Shown: positions 33,947-43,242, counted from the stretch's first letter. The stretch is DNA of 64,000 nt from Bin87 sp963665395 (GCA_963665395.2 OY762251.1:2790001-2854000), one strand, 5' to 3'. Made by a program: numbers and translations. The notes: generated by a model from the letters alone, not told the origin.

Positions 33947-34379
33947 TGTCTATACCATTGACACTAACGCGCTGCTGAAGCAGGTACTGGATGAGGACTA
34001 TTCCGATGCGGTCCACGAGATTGTTTCGTTGCATCGGGCCTCAGCGATACAACTGATCGCGCCCGATTATATTCTGGTTGAATGCGCCAACGTGTTATGG
34101 CAACGGGTGCGGCGAGGCGGTTTGCATATTGACGAATTGATGCCCTCATTCGCCGCATTGCAAGCCGTAGGCGTCAACTTTATTCCACAGGGCGAACTGC
34201 TGGAAGAAGCGCTGCTTTTCGCTGCCAATACTGGCGTTGCCGTCTATGACGCCCTGTTCTGCGTGCTGGCCCGGCGGGAGAACGCTCCGCTAATCACCGC
34301 CGACCGGCCGTTGGTCGGCCGCTTGACCGGCTCGGAGGTCCGCGCGCTCGCGCTGGCGCAGTGGGCCGGCCCGCTCTGA
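33936..34379 (+). CDS. PIN-domain ribonuclease toxin, VapC-like
   Basis: A 147-residue PIN protein starting at GTG 33936 (CGGAG 8 bases before). The acidic residues of the active site are visible: YTIDTNALLKQ (first Asp), YILVECANVLW (Glu), GVAVYDALFCVLAR (Asp) and PLITADRPLVG (last Asp). Together with the preceding gene it forms a type II toxin-antitoxin pair placed between tpiA and miaA. Confidence 0.87.
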   Translation: MAYDVYTIDTNALLKQVLDEDYSDAVHEIVSLHRASAIQLIAPDYILVECANVLWQRVRRGGLHIDELMPSFAALQAVGVNFIPQGELLEEALLFAANTGVAVYDALFCVLARRENAPLITADRPLVGRLTGSEVRALALAQWAGPL

Positions 34380-34390
34380 AAACTTGTGCC

Positions 34391-35320
34391 GTGTCGCAGC
34401 AGCTTTCCCTCGTCGCCGTCGTCGGGCCTACCGCAGTAGGCAAGACTGCGCTGGCCATAGAATTGGCGCAACAATTTGACGGTGAAATCATCAACGCCGA
34501 CAGCCGACAGGTTTATATCGGCATGGACATCGGCGCCGCCAAGCCTACCGACGACGAACTCCGCGCCGCCTGCCATCACCTCATTGACATCCGCCCACCC
34601 GATGCGCCCCTCAGCCTGGGGGAATATCTGCCGTTGGCCCGGCAGGCAATCGGCGACGCGGCCGAACGGGGCAAGCTGCCCATTCTGTGCGGCGGCGCCG
34701 GCCAGTACGTATGGGCGCTGCTGGAAGGCTGGCACGTGCCCCACATCCCGCCCGATGCCATCTTCCGCGCCGAACTGGAACGACGCGCCGCTGCCGCCGG
34801 CCCCGCTGTCCTGTGGCATGAATTGAACCAGATCGACCCGCAACGAGCGCAGGCCATCGACCTCCACAATACCCGACGCATCATCCGCGCCCTGGAAATC
34901 CAACACGCTACGGGCGAGCCGATAACCGCGGCGGGCCGTAGCGCCGAGCTGCCCTACCGCGCTCTCATCATCGGCCTCACCGCCGACCGCAGCGCACTGT
35001 ACCACCGCATTGACGCCAGATTTGACGCGATGATGGACAACGGCCTGCTGGACGAAGCCCGTCGCCTTGCCGACGCCGGATACACCCTGGGCAGCGGCCC
35101 CCTCTCCGGGATGGGCTATACCCAGCTTGGTCAATATCTGGCCGGCGAAATGACCCTGCCCGATGCCTTCGCTCGCGCCAAGACGCAAACCCACCGCCTG
35201 GTCCGCCGTCAGTACACCTGGTTCAAGCCGTCCGACGAGCGCATCGCCTGGCTGGACGCCACCCACGAACTGCCCATTGCCGAAGCCACCCGCCGCGTGG
35301 AGCGCTTTCTGGCGCCCTGA
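34391..35320 (+). CDS. miaA: tRNA dimethylallyltransferase MiaA
   Basis: A 309-residue enzyme that adds the isopentenyl group to A37 of UNN-reading tRNAs. P-loop VAVVGPTAVGKTALAIEL, EIINADSRQVYIGMDIGAAKP, the HHLIDIRPPDAPLS segment and LVRRQYTWFKPSDERIAW are typical. The start is uncertain: GTG 34391 gives the family start MSQQLSLVAVVG, while GTG 34361 would overlap the PIN gene. Confidence 0.95.
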   Translation: MSQQLSLVAVVGPTAVGKTALAIELAQQFDGEIINADSRQVYIGMDIGAAKPTDDELRAACHHLIDIRPPDAPLSLGEYLPLARQAIGDAAERGKLPILCGGAGQYVWALLEGWHVPHIPPDAIFRAELERRAAAAGPAVLWHELNQIDPQRAQAIDLHNTRRIIRALEIQHATGEPITAAGRSAELPYRALIIGLTADRSALYHRIDARFDAMMDNGLLDEARRLADAGYTLGSGPLSGMGYTQLGQYLAGEMTLPDAFARAKTQTHRLVRRQYTWFKPSDERIAWLDATHELPIAEATRRVERFLAP

Positions 35321-35381
35321 AACTGGTGTGGTACAATTCCGGGCCACAGGGCGCGAACTAATTCGGCGCAGGAGTCCCGCG

Positions 35382-36239
35382 ATGGAATTCACCAAAATGC
35401 ACGGCGCAGGCAATGACTACGTGTACATCGACGCTCGAACCATGCCGGAGCGCGACTGGGGCAGCCTGTCCCGCGCCATCAGCGACCGTCACTTTGGCGT
35501 GGGTGGAGACGGCCTCATCCTGGTGATGGACTCCGATATAGCCGACTTGCAGATGCGGATGTTCAACGCCGACGGTTCCGAGGGAGAAATGTGCGGCAAC
35601 GGCATCCGCTGTTTCGCCAAGTACGCCATCGAGCGCGGCATCGTGTCGCCGTCATCGCAAGAGGTCACCGTCGATACCCTGGCCGGCGTCCGCACCGTGT
35701 TCCCGCACTACGATGGCGCCGCGGTGGACTCGGCGCGAGTGAGCATGGGCGCGCCGCGCCTGGCGCCGGCGGAGATTCCCGTTGACCTGGATCCGGCCAT
35801 CAGCAACCGGGAGGGTCCCATCCTCAGCTACGCCGTTCAGCCGGGAGATTTCCGCCTGTTCCTCACCTTCGTGTCCATGGGGAATCCCCACGCGGTGACC
35901 TTCATCGACCAGCCGATTGAAGAGTTTCCCCTGCACAACATCGGCCCGCTGGTGGAGCGTCATCCCATCTTTCCCCGCCGGGTCAACTTTGAAATCGTGA
36001 ACCTGCGCGACGACGGCAACCTGGACGCCCGCGTCTGGGAGCGCGGCTCCGGCGAGACCATGGCGTGCGGCACGGGGGCCTGCGCCATCGGCGTCGCCTC
36101 CCGGCTGCTGGGGTACACCGGCGACCGGGTGGCCGTCAACCTGCCCGGCGGCACGCTTAACATCGAATGGGACGGCGCGGGCGAAGTTTATCTCGAAGGC
36201 CCGGCGGCCGAAGTTTTCAGCGGAGTGTGGACAGAATGA
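35382..36239 (+). CDS. dapF: diaminopimelate epimerase DapF
   Basis: A 285-residue PLP-independent racemase of lysine and peptidoglycan synthesis. The two catalytic cysteines are in EGEMCGNGIRCF and ETMACGTGACAIGVAS; FTKMHGAGNDYVYID begins the protein. Start ATG 35382 follows AGGAG. Its stop overlaps the ATG of the next gene (ATGA), so the solo-domain gene is translationally coupled to dapF. Confidence 0.97.
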   Translation: MEFTKMHGAGNDYVYIDARTMPERDWGSLSRAISDRHFGVGGDGLILVMDSDIADLQMRMFNADGSEGEMCGNGIRCFAKYAIERGIVSPSSQEVTVDTLAGVRTVFPHYDGAAVDSARVSMGAPRLAPAEIPVDLDPAISNREGPILSYAVQPGDFRLFLTFVSMGNPHAVTFIDQPIEEFPLHNIGPLVERHPIFPRRVNFEIVNLRDDGNLDARVWERGSGETMACGTGACAIGVASRLLGYTGDRVAVNLPGGTLNIEWDGAGEVYLEGPAAEVFSGVWTE

Positions 36240-36919
36240 GCAACTACGTAACCGGCCCGACCACTTTTGAGCAAATCCGCTGGTCAGCAGCGGCGTTCCG
36301 CGGCGAGACCAACGACGACGCAGGCTACCTCCCCCTGTACACGTCTGAATTCCGCCAGACCCTCCTCGAAACGCAGGACGCGCACAACGTTGAGCAGTTG
36401 TTGAAATTCGTCAACAAATGGGGATTCCGCGTCTCATACGACAAGGCGCCCGGCGTCGCTTTGGCTATCGCCCAGGCTGCCCCGCACCTCAGTCCGTTGT
36501 CTGGGTCCGCGCTGGAATTCGACGACCTGCGCTGCGCCACCCTGGACATCATCGAGCGAGCCTACGACAGCATCGCGGCGGCCGACGGCGTTGGCCCGTC
36601 AACGACATCGTTGATTCTGTCCCTGCTGAACCCGGCCTTATTCGTGATGTGGAACACGCAGATACGCAACGCCTACTTCCCCAACGACCCGCCCAACGGC
36701 GCCACCTACGCCCAATTCCTCACCATAATGCGCATGGCCGCCCTGTCCATAACCGCCGACGCCCGCAGCCAGCACGGCATTGACGACCCGGCCGGCCGCC
36801 TGTCGGGAAACCTGGGCATCAACCCTCCGTTCAGCCTCGCCAAATTCATCGACGAATACAACTGGCTGACGCTGGAGCGGGGGCTGGCGTATCAAGAGGG
36901 CGCCGCGGTGGCGGTGTAG
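36236..36919 (+). CDS. solo copy of the island's helical domain (HhH-like), unknown
   Basis: A 227-residue protein that is nearly the whole domain found at the C-termini of the genes at 37286 and 38764. Conserved blocks: TFEQIRWSAAAFRG, TSEFRQTLLE, a VGPSTTSLILSLLNP turn followed by LFVMWNTQIRNAYF, and GIDDPAGRLS with SLAKFIDEYNWLTLE at the end. The G-h-G-P-x-T-x-S-x-I pattern looks like a helix-hairpin-helix, and the following W-D/N recalls the aspartate after the HhH of HhH-GPD glycosylases; here it is Asn. It overlaps dapF by 4 bp and precedes a HigB toxin gene by 7 bp. Function unknown. Confidence 0.75.
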   Translation: MSNYVTGPTTFEQIRWSAAAFRGETNDDAGYLPLYTSEFRQTLLETQDAHNVEQLLKFVNKWGFRVSYDKAPGVALAIAQAAPHLSPLSGSALEFDDLRCATLDIIERAYDSIAAADGVGPSTTSLILSLLNPALFVMWNTQIRNAYFPNDPPNGATYAQFLTIMRMAALSITADARSQHGIDDPAGRLSGNLGINPPFSLAKFIDEYNWLTLERGLAYQEGAAVAV

Positions 36920-36926
36920 GCGCGCG

Positions 36927-37286
36927 ATGTCTTGGGAGGTTGAGTTCACGGACGAGTTCAACCAGTGGTGGAATACCCTCACTATCCCGGAACAGCGCGC
37001 TTTGGCTTCCCGAATCAGTCGGCTCAGGGTCTATGGCGTGGCGTTGCCGAGAAAATATTCAAAACGAGTTCGCGTCAGGAACGGATTGGAAATGCACGAA
37101 TTAAGGGCGCAAAGCGAAGGGCGTCCGTTGCGTGCGCTGTACGCATTTGACCCGCGAATGACGGCTATCGTCCTGCTGGGCGGCGACAAAACCGGGGACA
37201 GCGATTTTTACCCTCGCAACATACCCAGGGCGTATGACCTGTATGACGCGCACGTCGCACGTTTGGAACGGGAGGAATTAATCTGA
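36927..37286 (+). CDS. HigB/RelE-type toxin 1
   Basis: A 119-residue protein of the phage-derived Gp49/HigB family: WEVEFTDEFNQWWNTL at the start, LPRKYSKRVRVRNGLEMHELRAQSEG and PLRALYAFDPRMTAIVLLGGDKTGD in the core. These proteins cleave mRNA on the ribosome. Its TGA overlaps the ATG of the HigA-type gene by one base, the toxin-first order of hig loci. Confidence 0.88.
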   Translation: MSWEVEFTDEFNQWWNTLTIPEQRALASRISRLRVYGVALPRKYSKRVRVRNGLEMHELRAQSEGRPLRALYAFDPRMTAIVLLGGDKTGDSDFYPRNIPRAYDLYDAHVARLEREELI

Positions 37287-38392
37287 TGAGCGGTCGGCAT
37301 AAATTTGAAGAACTGACCGCCCACTTCACGGAGGAAGACTGGCAGCGCGTCGCGGAGTTGGAAGCCGAAATCGATGCCACGCTGCCCCCGGATGAATCCT
37401 GCGCCGTGATGCCGCTGCGGATGCTCCGTGAGCTGGAGGACGCCCCCCTGTCTGAATACGCGGCGGAGCTACGAACTGACGAGGCCGGCGTCCGCGCTTT
37501 TGAGGAGTGCGACGACGCCCCGGTGTCCCAAGTCGCCGCCTACGTCAAGGCCATGGGCGGGCGTCTGAAAGTCGTCGCCGAGTTCCCCAACGGCGATGAG
37601 GTCATCATCGCCAATTTCTACCGCAAACGGCGCTGGCCCATCCGCGCCAACAACCTCCTTTTCGGTGAACTGTACTTCGAAGCGGACACTGCCACCGGCC
37701 CCACCACCTACCGCCAGATTGAATGGGCGGCCCAAACCTACCGGCAGCAGAAGGAAGGACAACAGCACGACGCCGCCTATCGCCAGGTCTATACTGGCGA
37801 ATTCCGCGATGCCATCCTCAACGGTGCATCTGAATCCGTTGTAAAGCGGCTGCTGGGCTTTCTGAGTCAAATAAACGCCGATTTGCCCACCGAAACGCTG
37901 CTGCCCGTCCTGCTGAAGTCCGTGCCGGATGCCGTCGTCAGCCTGCGGCATCTGGTATCGGCTACGCTGTACGATGTAGAAGGGGACGGGATTAGTCACT
38001 GGGACGGCGCGCTGTCAACACGGGCCGCCGACCGGCTGACGGCTGATGACGGCGTTAACTTTGCGCTGGCGTCGCAGATCCTCAGCATAATCAACCCGTC
38101 CCTGTTCCTCCCTTGGGATACGGCGACCCACAACCACTTTTTCCCCAAGAACGACCCGAATGACGGGTTCGCCGCCGTCCGCTACTCCCGCTTCATCTGG
38201 CGTATGGCAGACGCGGCGAGGGCCATCCGCGAGGACGCTATCGCTAACCACGGAATTGACGACCCGGCCAACCACTTGTCGGCAACGCTGGGCATCAGCC
38301 CGCCCTGCACTCTGGCCAAGTTCATTGGTGAATATAACGAGTTGACCTTGGAGTGCCATCTGGTGTATCAGGAACGGACTGCGGCGGTGTAG
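37286..38392 (+). CDS. HigA-type antitoxin fused to the HhH-like domain
   Basis: A 368-residue fusion. Residues 1-112 resemble a HigA antitoxin: MSGRHKFEELTAHFTEEDW, a poorly conserved HTH region (RELEDAPLSEYAAELRTDEAG) and the usual ending VAAYVKAMGGRLKVVAEFPNG. Residues about 140-360 are the island domain: TYRQIEWAAQTYRQQ, VYTGEFRDAIL, VKRLLGFL, ASQILSIINPSLFLPWDTAT, GIDDPANHLS and TLAKFIGEYNELTLE. Ordinary HigA proteins are about 100-130 residues, so the C-terminal 240 residues are extra. It is coupled to toxin 1 upstream. Confidence 0.8.
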   Translation: MSGRHKFEELTAHFTEEDWQRVAELEAEIDATLPPDESCAVMPLRMLRELEDAPLSEYAAELRTDEAGVRAFEECDDAPVSQVAAYVKAMGGRLKVVAEFPNGDEVIIANFYRKRRWPIRANNLLFGELYFEADTATGPTTYRQIEWAAQTYRQQKEGQQHDAAYRQVYTGEFRDAILNGASESVVKRLLGFLSQINADLPTETLLPVLLKSVPDAVVSLRHLVSATLYDVEGDGISHWDGALSTRAADRLTADDGVNFALASQILSIINPSLFLPWDTATHNHFFPKNDPNDGFAAVRYSRFIWRMADAARAIREDAIANHGIDDPANHLSATLGISPPCTLAKFIGEYNELTLECHLVYQERTAAV

Positions 38393-38404
38393 GGAGCAGG
38401 TCCG

Positions 38405-38767
38405 ATGACTTGGGAAATAGAGGTGACTGATCAATTCGAGGATTGGTTTCGAGGTCTTCCGGATGATACGAAAGACGATATTGAAGCCATCGTCGACTTA
38501 TTGGAAGAACAAGGGCCGAGCTTGGCGCGCCCTCATGCTGACCATATCCGCCGTTCACGTCATCCCAATATGCGAGAATTGAGAGTCCAAAGCAACGGAC
38601 AACCGTTCCGCATATTCTATGCCTTCGATCCCAGGCGTAGTGCGATATTGCTGATTGGCGGTAACAAAGCCAGGAACAATCGCTTTTATGATAGATATGT
38701 TCCTGTTGCTGATGATCTGTATGACATATATTTGGCAGAATTGCTTGATGAGGACTTAATCACATGA
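38405..38767 (+). CDS. HigB/RelE-type toxin 2
   Basis: A 120-residue paralogue of toxin 1: WEIEVTDQFEDWFRGLPDD, LARPHADHIRRSRHPNMRELRVQSNG and PFRIFYAFDPRRSAILLIGGNKA. GGGAGCAGG precedes ATG 38405. Codon use is more AT-rich than in neighbouring housekeeping genes, which suggests later arrival. It overlaps the next gene by 4 bp. Confidence 0.88.
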   Translation: MTWEIEVTDQFEDWFRGLPDDTKDDIEAIVDLLEEQGPSLARPHADHIRRSRHPNMRELRVQSNGQPFRIFYAFDPRRSAILLIGGNKARNNRFYDRYVPVADDLYDIYLAELLDEDLIT

Positions 38768-39528
38768 GCGGACGACATAAGTGGAGTGACCTAAAGCGAC
38801 GAGCGGCTCCGGAGCATCGTCTGCGGGTCGAAATCAAAAAGGCCGAGCTGCGCGCTACGCTGCCTCCACGCACCTATGCCCAAATACGTTGGGCGGCAAT
38901 GGAGTGCGAATCCGGTCCGCATGGGTACAACCGTTACTTCCGGAACGTCTATCAGCCCGATTTCCGGACGTCTCTCATACATGGGTGTTCGGAGTCTGAC
39001 GCCAAGCGGTTGCTGCGCTTCTTAAACCGATGGAAATCCCCCACTTGGGCCAAGTTAGATGTCGTCCTTTCGGATACTCTACCTGAAGTCCTGCGTCATT
39101 TGGGACCGTTGGTTAAGTTGGACTTGGACGAAGAGAAAATAGACCTATCAGTTTTTACTGGCACCGAGCGGGCCTTTGACACACTCACGTCACTCCAATA
39201 CATAGGGCCTACTACCGCTTCTAGGATTTTGGCCGTGTTGAACCCCGGGTTTTTTGTAATGTGGGACAGTCGTATTCAAAAGGAGTATTTCCATTGGGAA
39301 CAGCGGAACGGCCATGCCTATCAAGAGTTCATCAAAGAGATGCGGAAATCAGCCCTGTCCGTTGTTGAAGACTCCCGTAAATACGGGATTGACGATCCCG
39401 CGGGGTCTATATCTGAGGATATCTGCCAGCGCCCGCCTTTCACTCTCGCAAAATTCATCAACGATTATGTTTGGCTAACAGTCACACGACGGGAACAGTA
39501 CCCTTACTTCCTAAACCCCCAGGAGTAA
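38764..39528 (+). CDS. HhH-like domain protein with a HigA start but no HTH
   Basis: A 254-residue protein. Residues 1-34 (MSGRHKWSDLKRRAAPEHRL) match the beginning of the HigA-type protein at 37286, but the HTH section is missing and the helical domain follows at once: TYAQIRWAAMECES, NVYQPDFRTSLI, LQYIGPTTASRILAVLNPGF then FVMWDSRIQKEYF, GIDDPAGSIS and TLAKFINDYVWLTV. The HhH-like turn is the best preserved of the three copies and keeps the Asp. It is coupled to toxin 2 and stops 2 bp before dapL. Low GC compared with dapL. Confidence 0.78.
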   Translation: MSGRHKWSDLKRRAAPEHRLRVEIKKAELRATLPPRTYAQIRWAAMECESGPHGYNRYFRNVYQPDFRTSLIHGCSESDAKRLLRFLNRWKSPTWAKLDVVLSDTLPEVLRHLGPLVKLDLDEEKIDLSVFTGTERAFDTLTSLQYIGPTTASRILAVLNPGFFVMWDSRIQKEYFHWEQRNGHAYQEFIKEMRKSALSVVEDSRKYGIDDPAGSISEDICQRPPFTLAKFINDYVWLTVTRREQYPYFLNPQE

Positions 39529-39530
39529 AA

Positions 39531-40709
39531 ATGCCTAACTTCTCCAACCGTCTCGGCAAACTGGCCCCCTACCCCTTCGTCGAAATCTCCCGCATCATCG
39601 CCGAAAAGCGCGCCGCCGGCGCCGACGTGGTGACCTTCGGCATCGGCGACCCGGACATACCCACGCCGCAGCCCATCATCGACCGGCTGCTAACGGCCTC
39701 CCAGGACCCGCCCAACCATCGCTACCCGGAGACCGACGGCCTGCCCGAGATGCGCCGCGCCGTCGCCCACTGGTACAAGCAGCGCTTCGACGTTGACTTG
39801 GACCCCGATACGGAGGTTCTGCCCCTCATCGGCGCGAAGGAAGGTATCGGCCACGCCGCCTTCTGCTTCCTGGACCCCGGCGACATCGCCCTGGTGCCCG
39901 ACCCGGCCTATCCGGTGTACGCCGTAGGCGCCATGTTCGCCGGCGCCGAGAGCCACGTCATGCCGCTGTACCAGAGCAACGGCTGGCTGCCGGAGTACGA
40001 TGCCATCCCCGACGACGTGGCGCGGGCCGCCAAGGTGATGTGGCTCAACTACCCCAACAACCCCACCAGCGCCGTCGCCTCCCAGGAAGACCTGGAATCG
40101 GCCCTGCGTTATTGCCGCGAGCACGACATCGCCATGCTCCACGACGCCGCCTACTCTGAAGTCGGCTACGACGGTTACCGCGCCGGCAGCATGATGCAAC
40201 TGGACGGGGCGAAAGAGGTCGGCCTGGAGTTTCACTCCCTCTCGAAGACCTACAACATGACGGGCTGGCGAATGGGCATGGCCGTCGGCAACGCCGACAT
40301 GATTAAAGCGCTGTTCCAGATCAAGGCCAACCTGGACTCCGGCATCCCCCAGGCCATCCAGGAAATGTCCATGGCGGCGCTGACCGGCCCCCAGGACTGC
40401 ATCGACGACAACATCGCCACCTACCAGTGGCGCCGTGACCGTGTGTTGCAGGCGTTGACCCGCATGGGCCTGAACGTCGAAACGCCCCGCGCCAGCCTCT
40501 ACATCTGGGCGCCCGTTCCCGAAGGCTTCACCTCCGCCGATTTCGCCGCCCGCCTGCTGGAAGAAATCGACATCGTGGTCACCCCCGGCTCCTCCTACGG
40601 TCAGTACGGCGAGGGCTACATCCGCCTGTCCCTCACCACGCCGGACGAGCGCGTGGAAACGGGCTGCCAACGCCTGGAAAACTGGACCATCCCCGCGCCG
40701 CGAGGTTAG
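39531..40709 (+). CDS. dapL: LL-diaminopimelate aminotransferase (DapL type)
   Basis: A 392-residue class I PLP aminotransferase, start ATG 39531 behind AGGAG. Seen: YPFVEISRIIAEKRAAGADV, TFGIGDPDIPTPQPII, VMWLNYPNNPTSAVAS, the Schiff-base lysine in EFHSLSKTYNMTGWRMG and a C-terminal GEGYIRLSLTTPDERV. The N-terminus and the pairing with dapF in the same block favour DapL over aspartate aminotransferase; this is inference, since the families overlap. Confidence 0.88.
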   Translation: MPNFSNRLGKLAPYPFVEISRIIAEKRAAGADVVTFGIGDPDIPTPQPIIDRLLTASQDPPNHRYPETDGLPEMRRAVAHWYKQRFDVDLDPDTEVLPLIGAKEGIGHAAFCFLDPGDIALVPDPAYPVYAVGAMFAGAESHVMPLYQSNGWLPEYDAIPDDVARAAKVMWLNYPNNPTSAVASQEDLESALRYCREHDIAMLHDAAYSEVGYDGYRAGSMMQLDGAKEVGLEFHSLSKTYNMTGWRMGMAVGNADMIKALFQIKANLDSGIPQAIQEMSMAALTGPQDCIDDNIATYQWRRDRVLQALTRMGLNVETPRASLYIWAPVPEGFTSADFAARLLEEIDIVVTPGSSYGQYGEGYIRLSLTTPDERVETGCQRLENWTIPAPRG

Positions 40710-40711
40710 TC

Positions 40712-41287
40712 ATGACCACCCCAATCACAACACAGCGTTTGATGACTGCGGACGAATTTCTGGAAATGGAACCGCTACCCGGCAAGCGGTACGAGCTTAT
40801 TCACGGCGTCGTGCAGGGCGAATACGACGGCATCGTCCGGCGTTGCGGAGGAGTCGTGTCCCATTGTGGCGGAAGGCTGTTTCAGCACACGCTGTCGGAT
40901 GACCGATGGGACATGGCCATGGGCGACCCCGGCTACATTTTGGAGCGGAGACCGGATACGGTGCGCTGTATTGATATAGCCATGACTGTTCGGGGACGAA
41001 TACCCGCCGGAACAAAAGGCTTCCCTGAGTTGACGCCGGACTTATGCGTTGAAGTCGCCTATGCCAACGATGCGCAGGCTACTCTTCTGCTCTCTGACAA
41101 GGCGCAAATGTGGCTGGACTTCGGCGCGCGGGAGGTCTGGGCGCTCAACCCGGAAGACACCAGCGTTACCCGCTACCGCCCCGGCCAGTCCCCGGTCGTG
41201 CTGGGTGAAGACGACGTTCTGGACGGCGAGGAACTGCTGCCCGGTTTCAGCGTCGCCGTTTGGCAACTGTTTCGCCGGCATCGGTAG
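40712..41287 (+). CDS. Uma2 family (DUF820) nuclease-fold protein
   Basis: A 191-residue restriction-endonuclease-fold protein. Features: MTADEFLEMEPLPGKRYELIHGVVQ at the start, RCIDIAMTVRGR, PDLCVEVAYANDA (the D-x-ExK-like core) and MWLDFGAREVWALNPE. Uma2 proteins are very numerous in Chloroflexota and cyanobacteria, and their role is unclear. It lies 2 bp after dapL and directly before hflX, so it is in an operon. Confidence 0.88.
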   Translation: MTTPITTQRLMTADEFLEMEPLPGKRYELIHGVVQGEYDGIVRRCGGVVSHCGGRLFQHTLSDDRWDMAMGDPGYILERRPDTVRCIDIAMTVRGRIPAGTKGFPELTPDLCVEVAYANDAQATLLLSDKAQMWLDFGAREVWALNPEDTSVTRYRPGQSPVVLGEDDVLDGEELLPGFSVAVWQLFRRHR

Positions 41288-42493
41288 ATGGCTAAAGATA
41301 TGCCCAAGTCCCGACAACCCAAACCCACGGGCCCACAAACCGAGCGGGCCGTCCTGGTCGCCGTCGAAGCGAAAAAACGCGGCGAAAACCTCTGGGGGCT
41401 GGACGACACCCTGGTGGAACTGGACTACCTGACCCGCTCCGCTGGCGCCGAAGTCGTCGCCACCGTCTCCCAGCGCGCCGACCGTATCACCCCGACCTAC
41501 CTGGGCAAGGGCAAGCTCCAGGAACTCCAGGACGTTCTCGCCGAAGAGCGGCCCGACGTGGTGATTTGCGACGACGAGTTGACCCCAACCCAGCAGCGCA
41601 ACCTGGAAAACGCGCTACAAGTCAAGGTCATCGACCGCACTGCGCTCATTCTGGACGTGTTCGGACGCCACGCCCGCACCCGCGAAGGCCAGATGCAGGT
41701 GGAGCTGGCCCAGCACCAATATCTGCTGCCCCGTCTCATTGGCCAGTGGTCCCACCTGGAGCGGCTCGGCGGCGGCATCGGCACCCGCGGCCCCGGCGAG
41801 ACCCAGCTGGAAACTGACCGCCGCATCATCCGCCGGCGCATTCAGAAGATCGAGTCGGAATTGGACAACGTCCGCAAACGACGCAGCCAGTACCTGGAGC
41901 GTCGCCGTCGTTCCGCAACCCCCATGGCCACCCTCGTCGGCTACACCAACGCCGGCAAAAGCACCCTCTTCAACGCCCTCAGCAACGCCGGCGTCCCCGC
42001 TGAAGACCAGCTGTTCAACACCCTTGACCCGGTAACCCGCCGCCTGCATCTTCCCGACGGCGGCGACCTGCTGCTCAGCGACACCGTGGGCTTCATCCAG
42101 AAACTTTCCCCCACCGTAGTCGCCGCCTTCCGCGCCACCCTGGCCGAACTGGAAGAAGCCGACCTGCTGCTCCACGTCATTGACATAACCCACCCCAAAG
42201 CGCCGGAGCAGGCCGAAGTGGTGGAGCAAACCTTGAACGACCTCAACCTCGGCGGCAAGCCCCGCCTGCTGGTCATCAACAAGCTGGACTTGCTGACGGA
42301 CGACCCCAGAGATGTCGAAACCTTCGACCAAATGGACCTGTCCGTAATCGCCGCCGCCGACTCCCCCGCCGTGGGCGGCCGCGTCTTCGTGTCCGCCGCC
42401 CAAGGCTGGAACCTGCCGGCTCTGCTGTCGGCAATCCGGCGACAAGTTGGAGATACCGTACCCCAATGGCAAACCGCCGCCGCATCCGCCTGA
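41288..42493 (+). CDS. hflX: GTPase HflX
   Basis: A 401-residue ribosome-associated GTPase that splits stalled ribosomes under stress. N-terminal glycine-rich domain: ERLGGGIGTRGPGETQLETDRR. G domain: GYTNAGKST (G1), LLSDTVGFIQKL (G3), VINKLDLL (G4), VSAAQGWN (G5). Start ATG 41288 immediately follows the Uma2 stop. Overlaps the next gene by 28 bp. Confidence 0.96.
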   Translation: MAKDMPKSRQPKPTGPQTERAVLVAVEAKKRGENLWGLDDTLVELDYLTRSAGAEVVATVSQRADRITPTYLGKGKLQELQDVLAEERPDVVICDDELTPTQQRNLENALQVKVIDRTALILDVFGRHARTREGQMQVELAQHQYLLPRLIGQWSHLERLGGGIGTRGPGETQLETDRRIIRRRIQKIESELDNVRKRRSQYLERRRRSATPMATLVGYTNAGKSTLFNALSNAGVPAEDQLFNTLDPVTRRLHLPDGGDLLLSDTVGFIQKLSPTVVAAFRATLAELEEADLLLHVIDITHPKAPEQAEVVEQTLNDLNLGGKPRLLVINKLDLLTDDPRDVETFDQMDLSVIAAADSPAVGGRVFVSAAQGWNLPALLSAIRRQVGDTVPQWQTAAASA

Positions 42494-43209
42494 TTCACAC
42501 CTCCGACACCCACCTGGGCGACGACTGGAACCCCGACGCCGCCCAACGCGCCCTGTCCGCCGTAGTTGACGGCGTTCACGCTCTGCGTGGCGACGCCCTG
42601 CTCATCGCCGGCGACGTGTTCGACAACGCCCGCATCTCCGACGCCGTGCTGGAGTTCTTCATATCCGAGATGGCCCGCGCCGCCGTGCCCGCCGTCATCC
42701 TGCCCGGCAACCACGACCTCTACGACGCCGCCAGCCTGTACCACCGCCTTCCTTTCGCCGACGCGCCGGCCAACCTGCACGTCATCCGCGGAACCCGGGG
42801 CGAAACCGTGTCCCTGCCGGAGTTGACGCTGGACGTCTGGGGCCGCGCCATGGACAGCCACACGCCGGCCTTCCGCCCCCTGGCCGGCATCCCCACCGAG
42901 CGTCCGCCTTCGGCGGACCACTGGCGCGTCGCCATGGCCCACGGCCACTTTCACTACCCCGACGATACCGAGGAACGCTCCTCGCCCATTCGCCCCCATG
43001 AGATTGCGGAGGCGGCTTGCGACTATATTGCGCTGGGACATTGGGAGCGGTTTGAGGAGGTATCGCAAAACGGCGTAACGGCGTTCTATTCCGGCTCGCC
43101 CATGGGAGCAGCAAGTGAGCGCGGGCAGGTGGCGGTGAACGTGGTTGACCTTGACGGTGGTTGCGCTAACCGGGTGAATGTCGTCCAAGCTGAACTGCCT
43201 CTGCTATGA
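42466..43209 (+). CDS. metallophosphoesterase, SbcD/Mre11-like
   Basis: A 247-residue calcineurin-like phosphoesterase. Motifs: RLIHTSDTHLGDDWN, ALLIAGDVFDNARI, VILPGNHDLYDAA, and MAHGHFHYP with IALGHWERFE. The layout resembles the nuclease domain of SbcD/Mre11 or YkuE-like enzymes; no SbcC is near. It starts inside the end of hflX, which implies coupling. Confidence 0.88.
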   Translation: MANRRRIRLIHTSDTHLGDDWNPDAAQRALSAVVDGVHALRGDALLIAGDVFDNARISDAVLEFFISEMARAAVPAVILPGNHDLYDAASLYHRLPFADAPANLHVIRGTRGETVSLPELTLDVWGRAMDSHTPAFRPLAGIPTERPPSADHWRVAMAHGHFHYPDDTEERSSPIRPHEIAEAACDYIALGHWERFEEVSQNGVTAFYSGSPMGAASERGQVAVNVVDLDGGCANRVNVVQAELPLL

Positions 43210-43242
43210 TGATTTCACTGACGCCATTGGAGATGCCATCCC

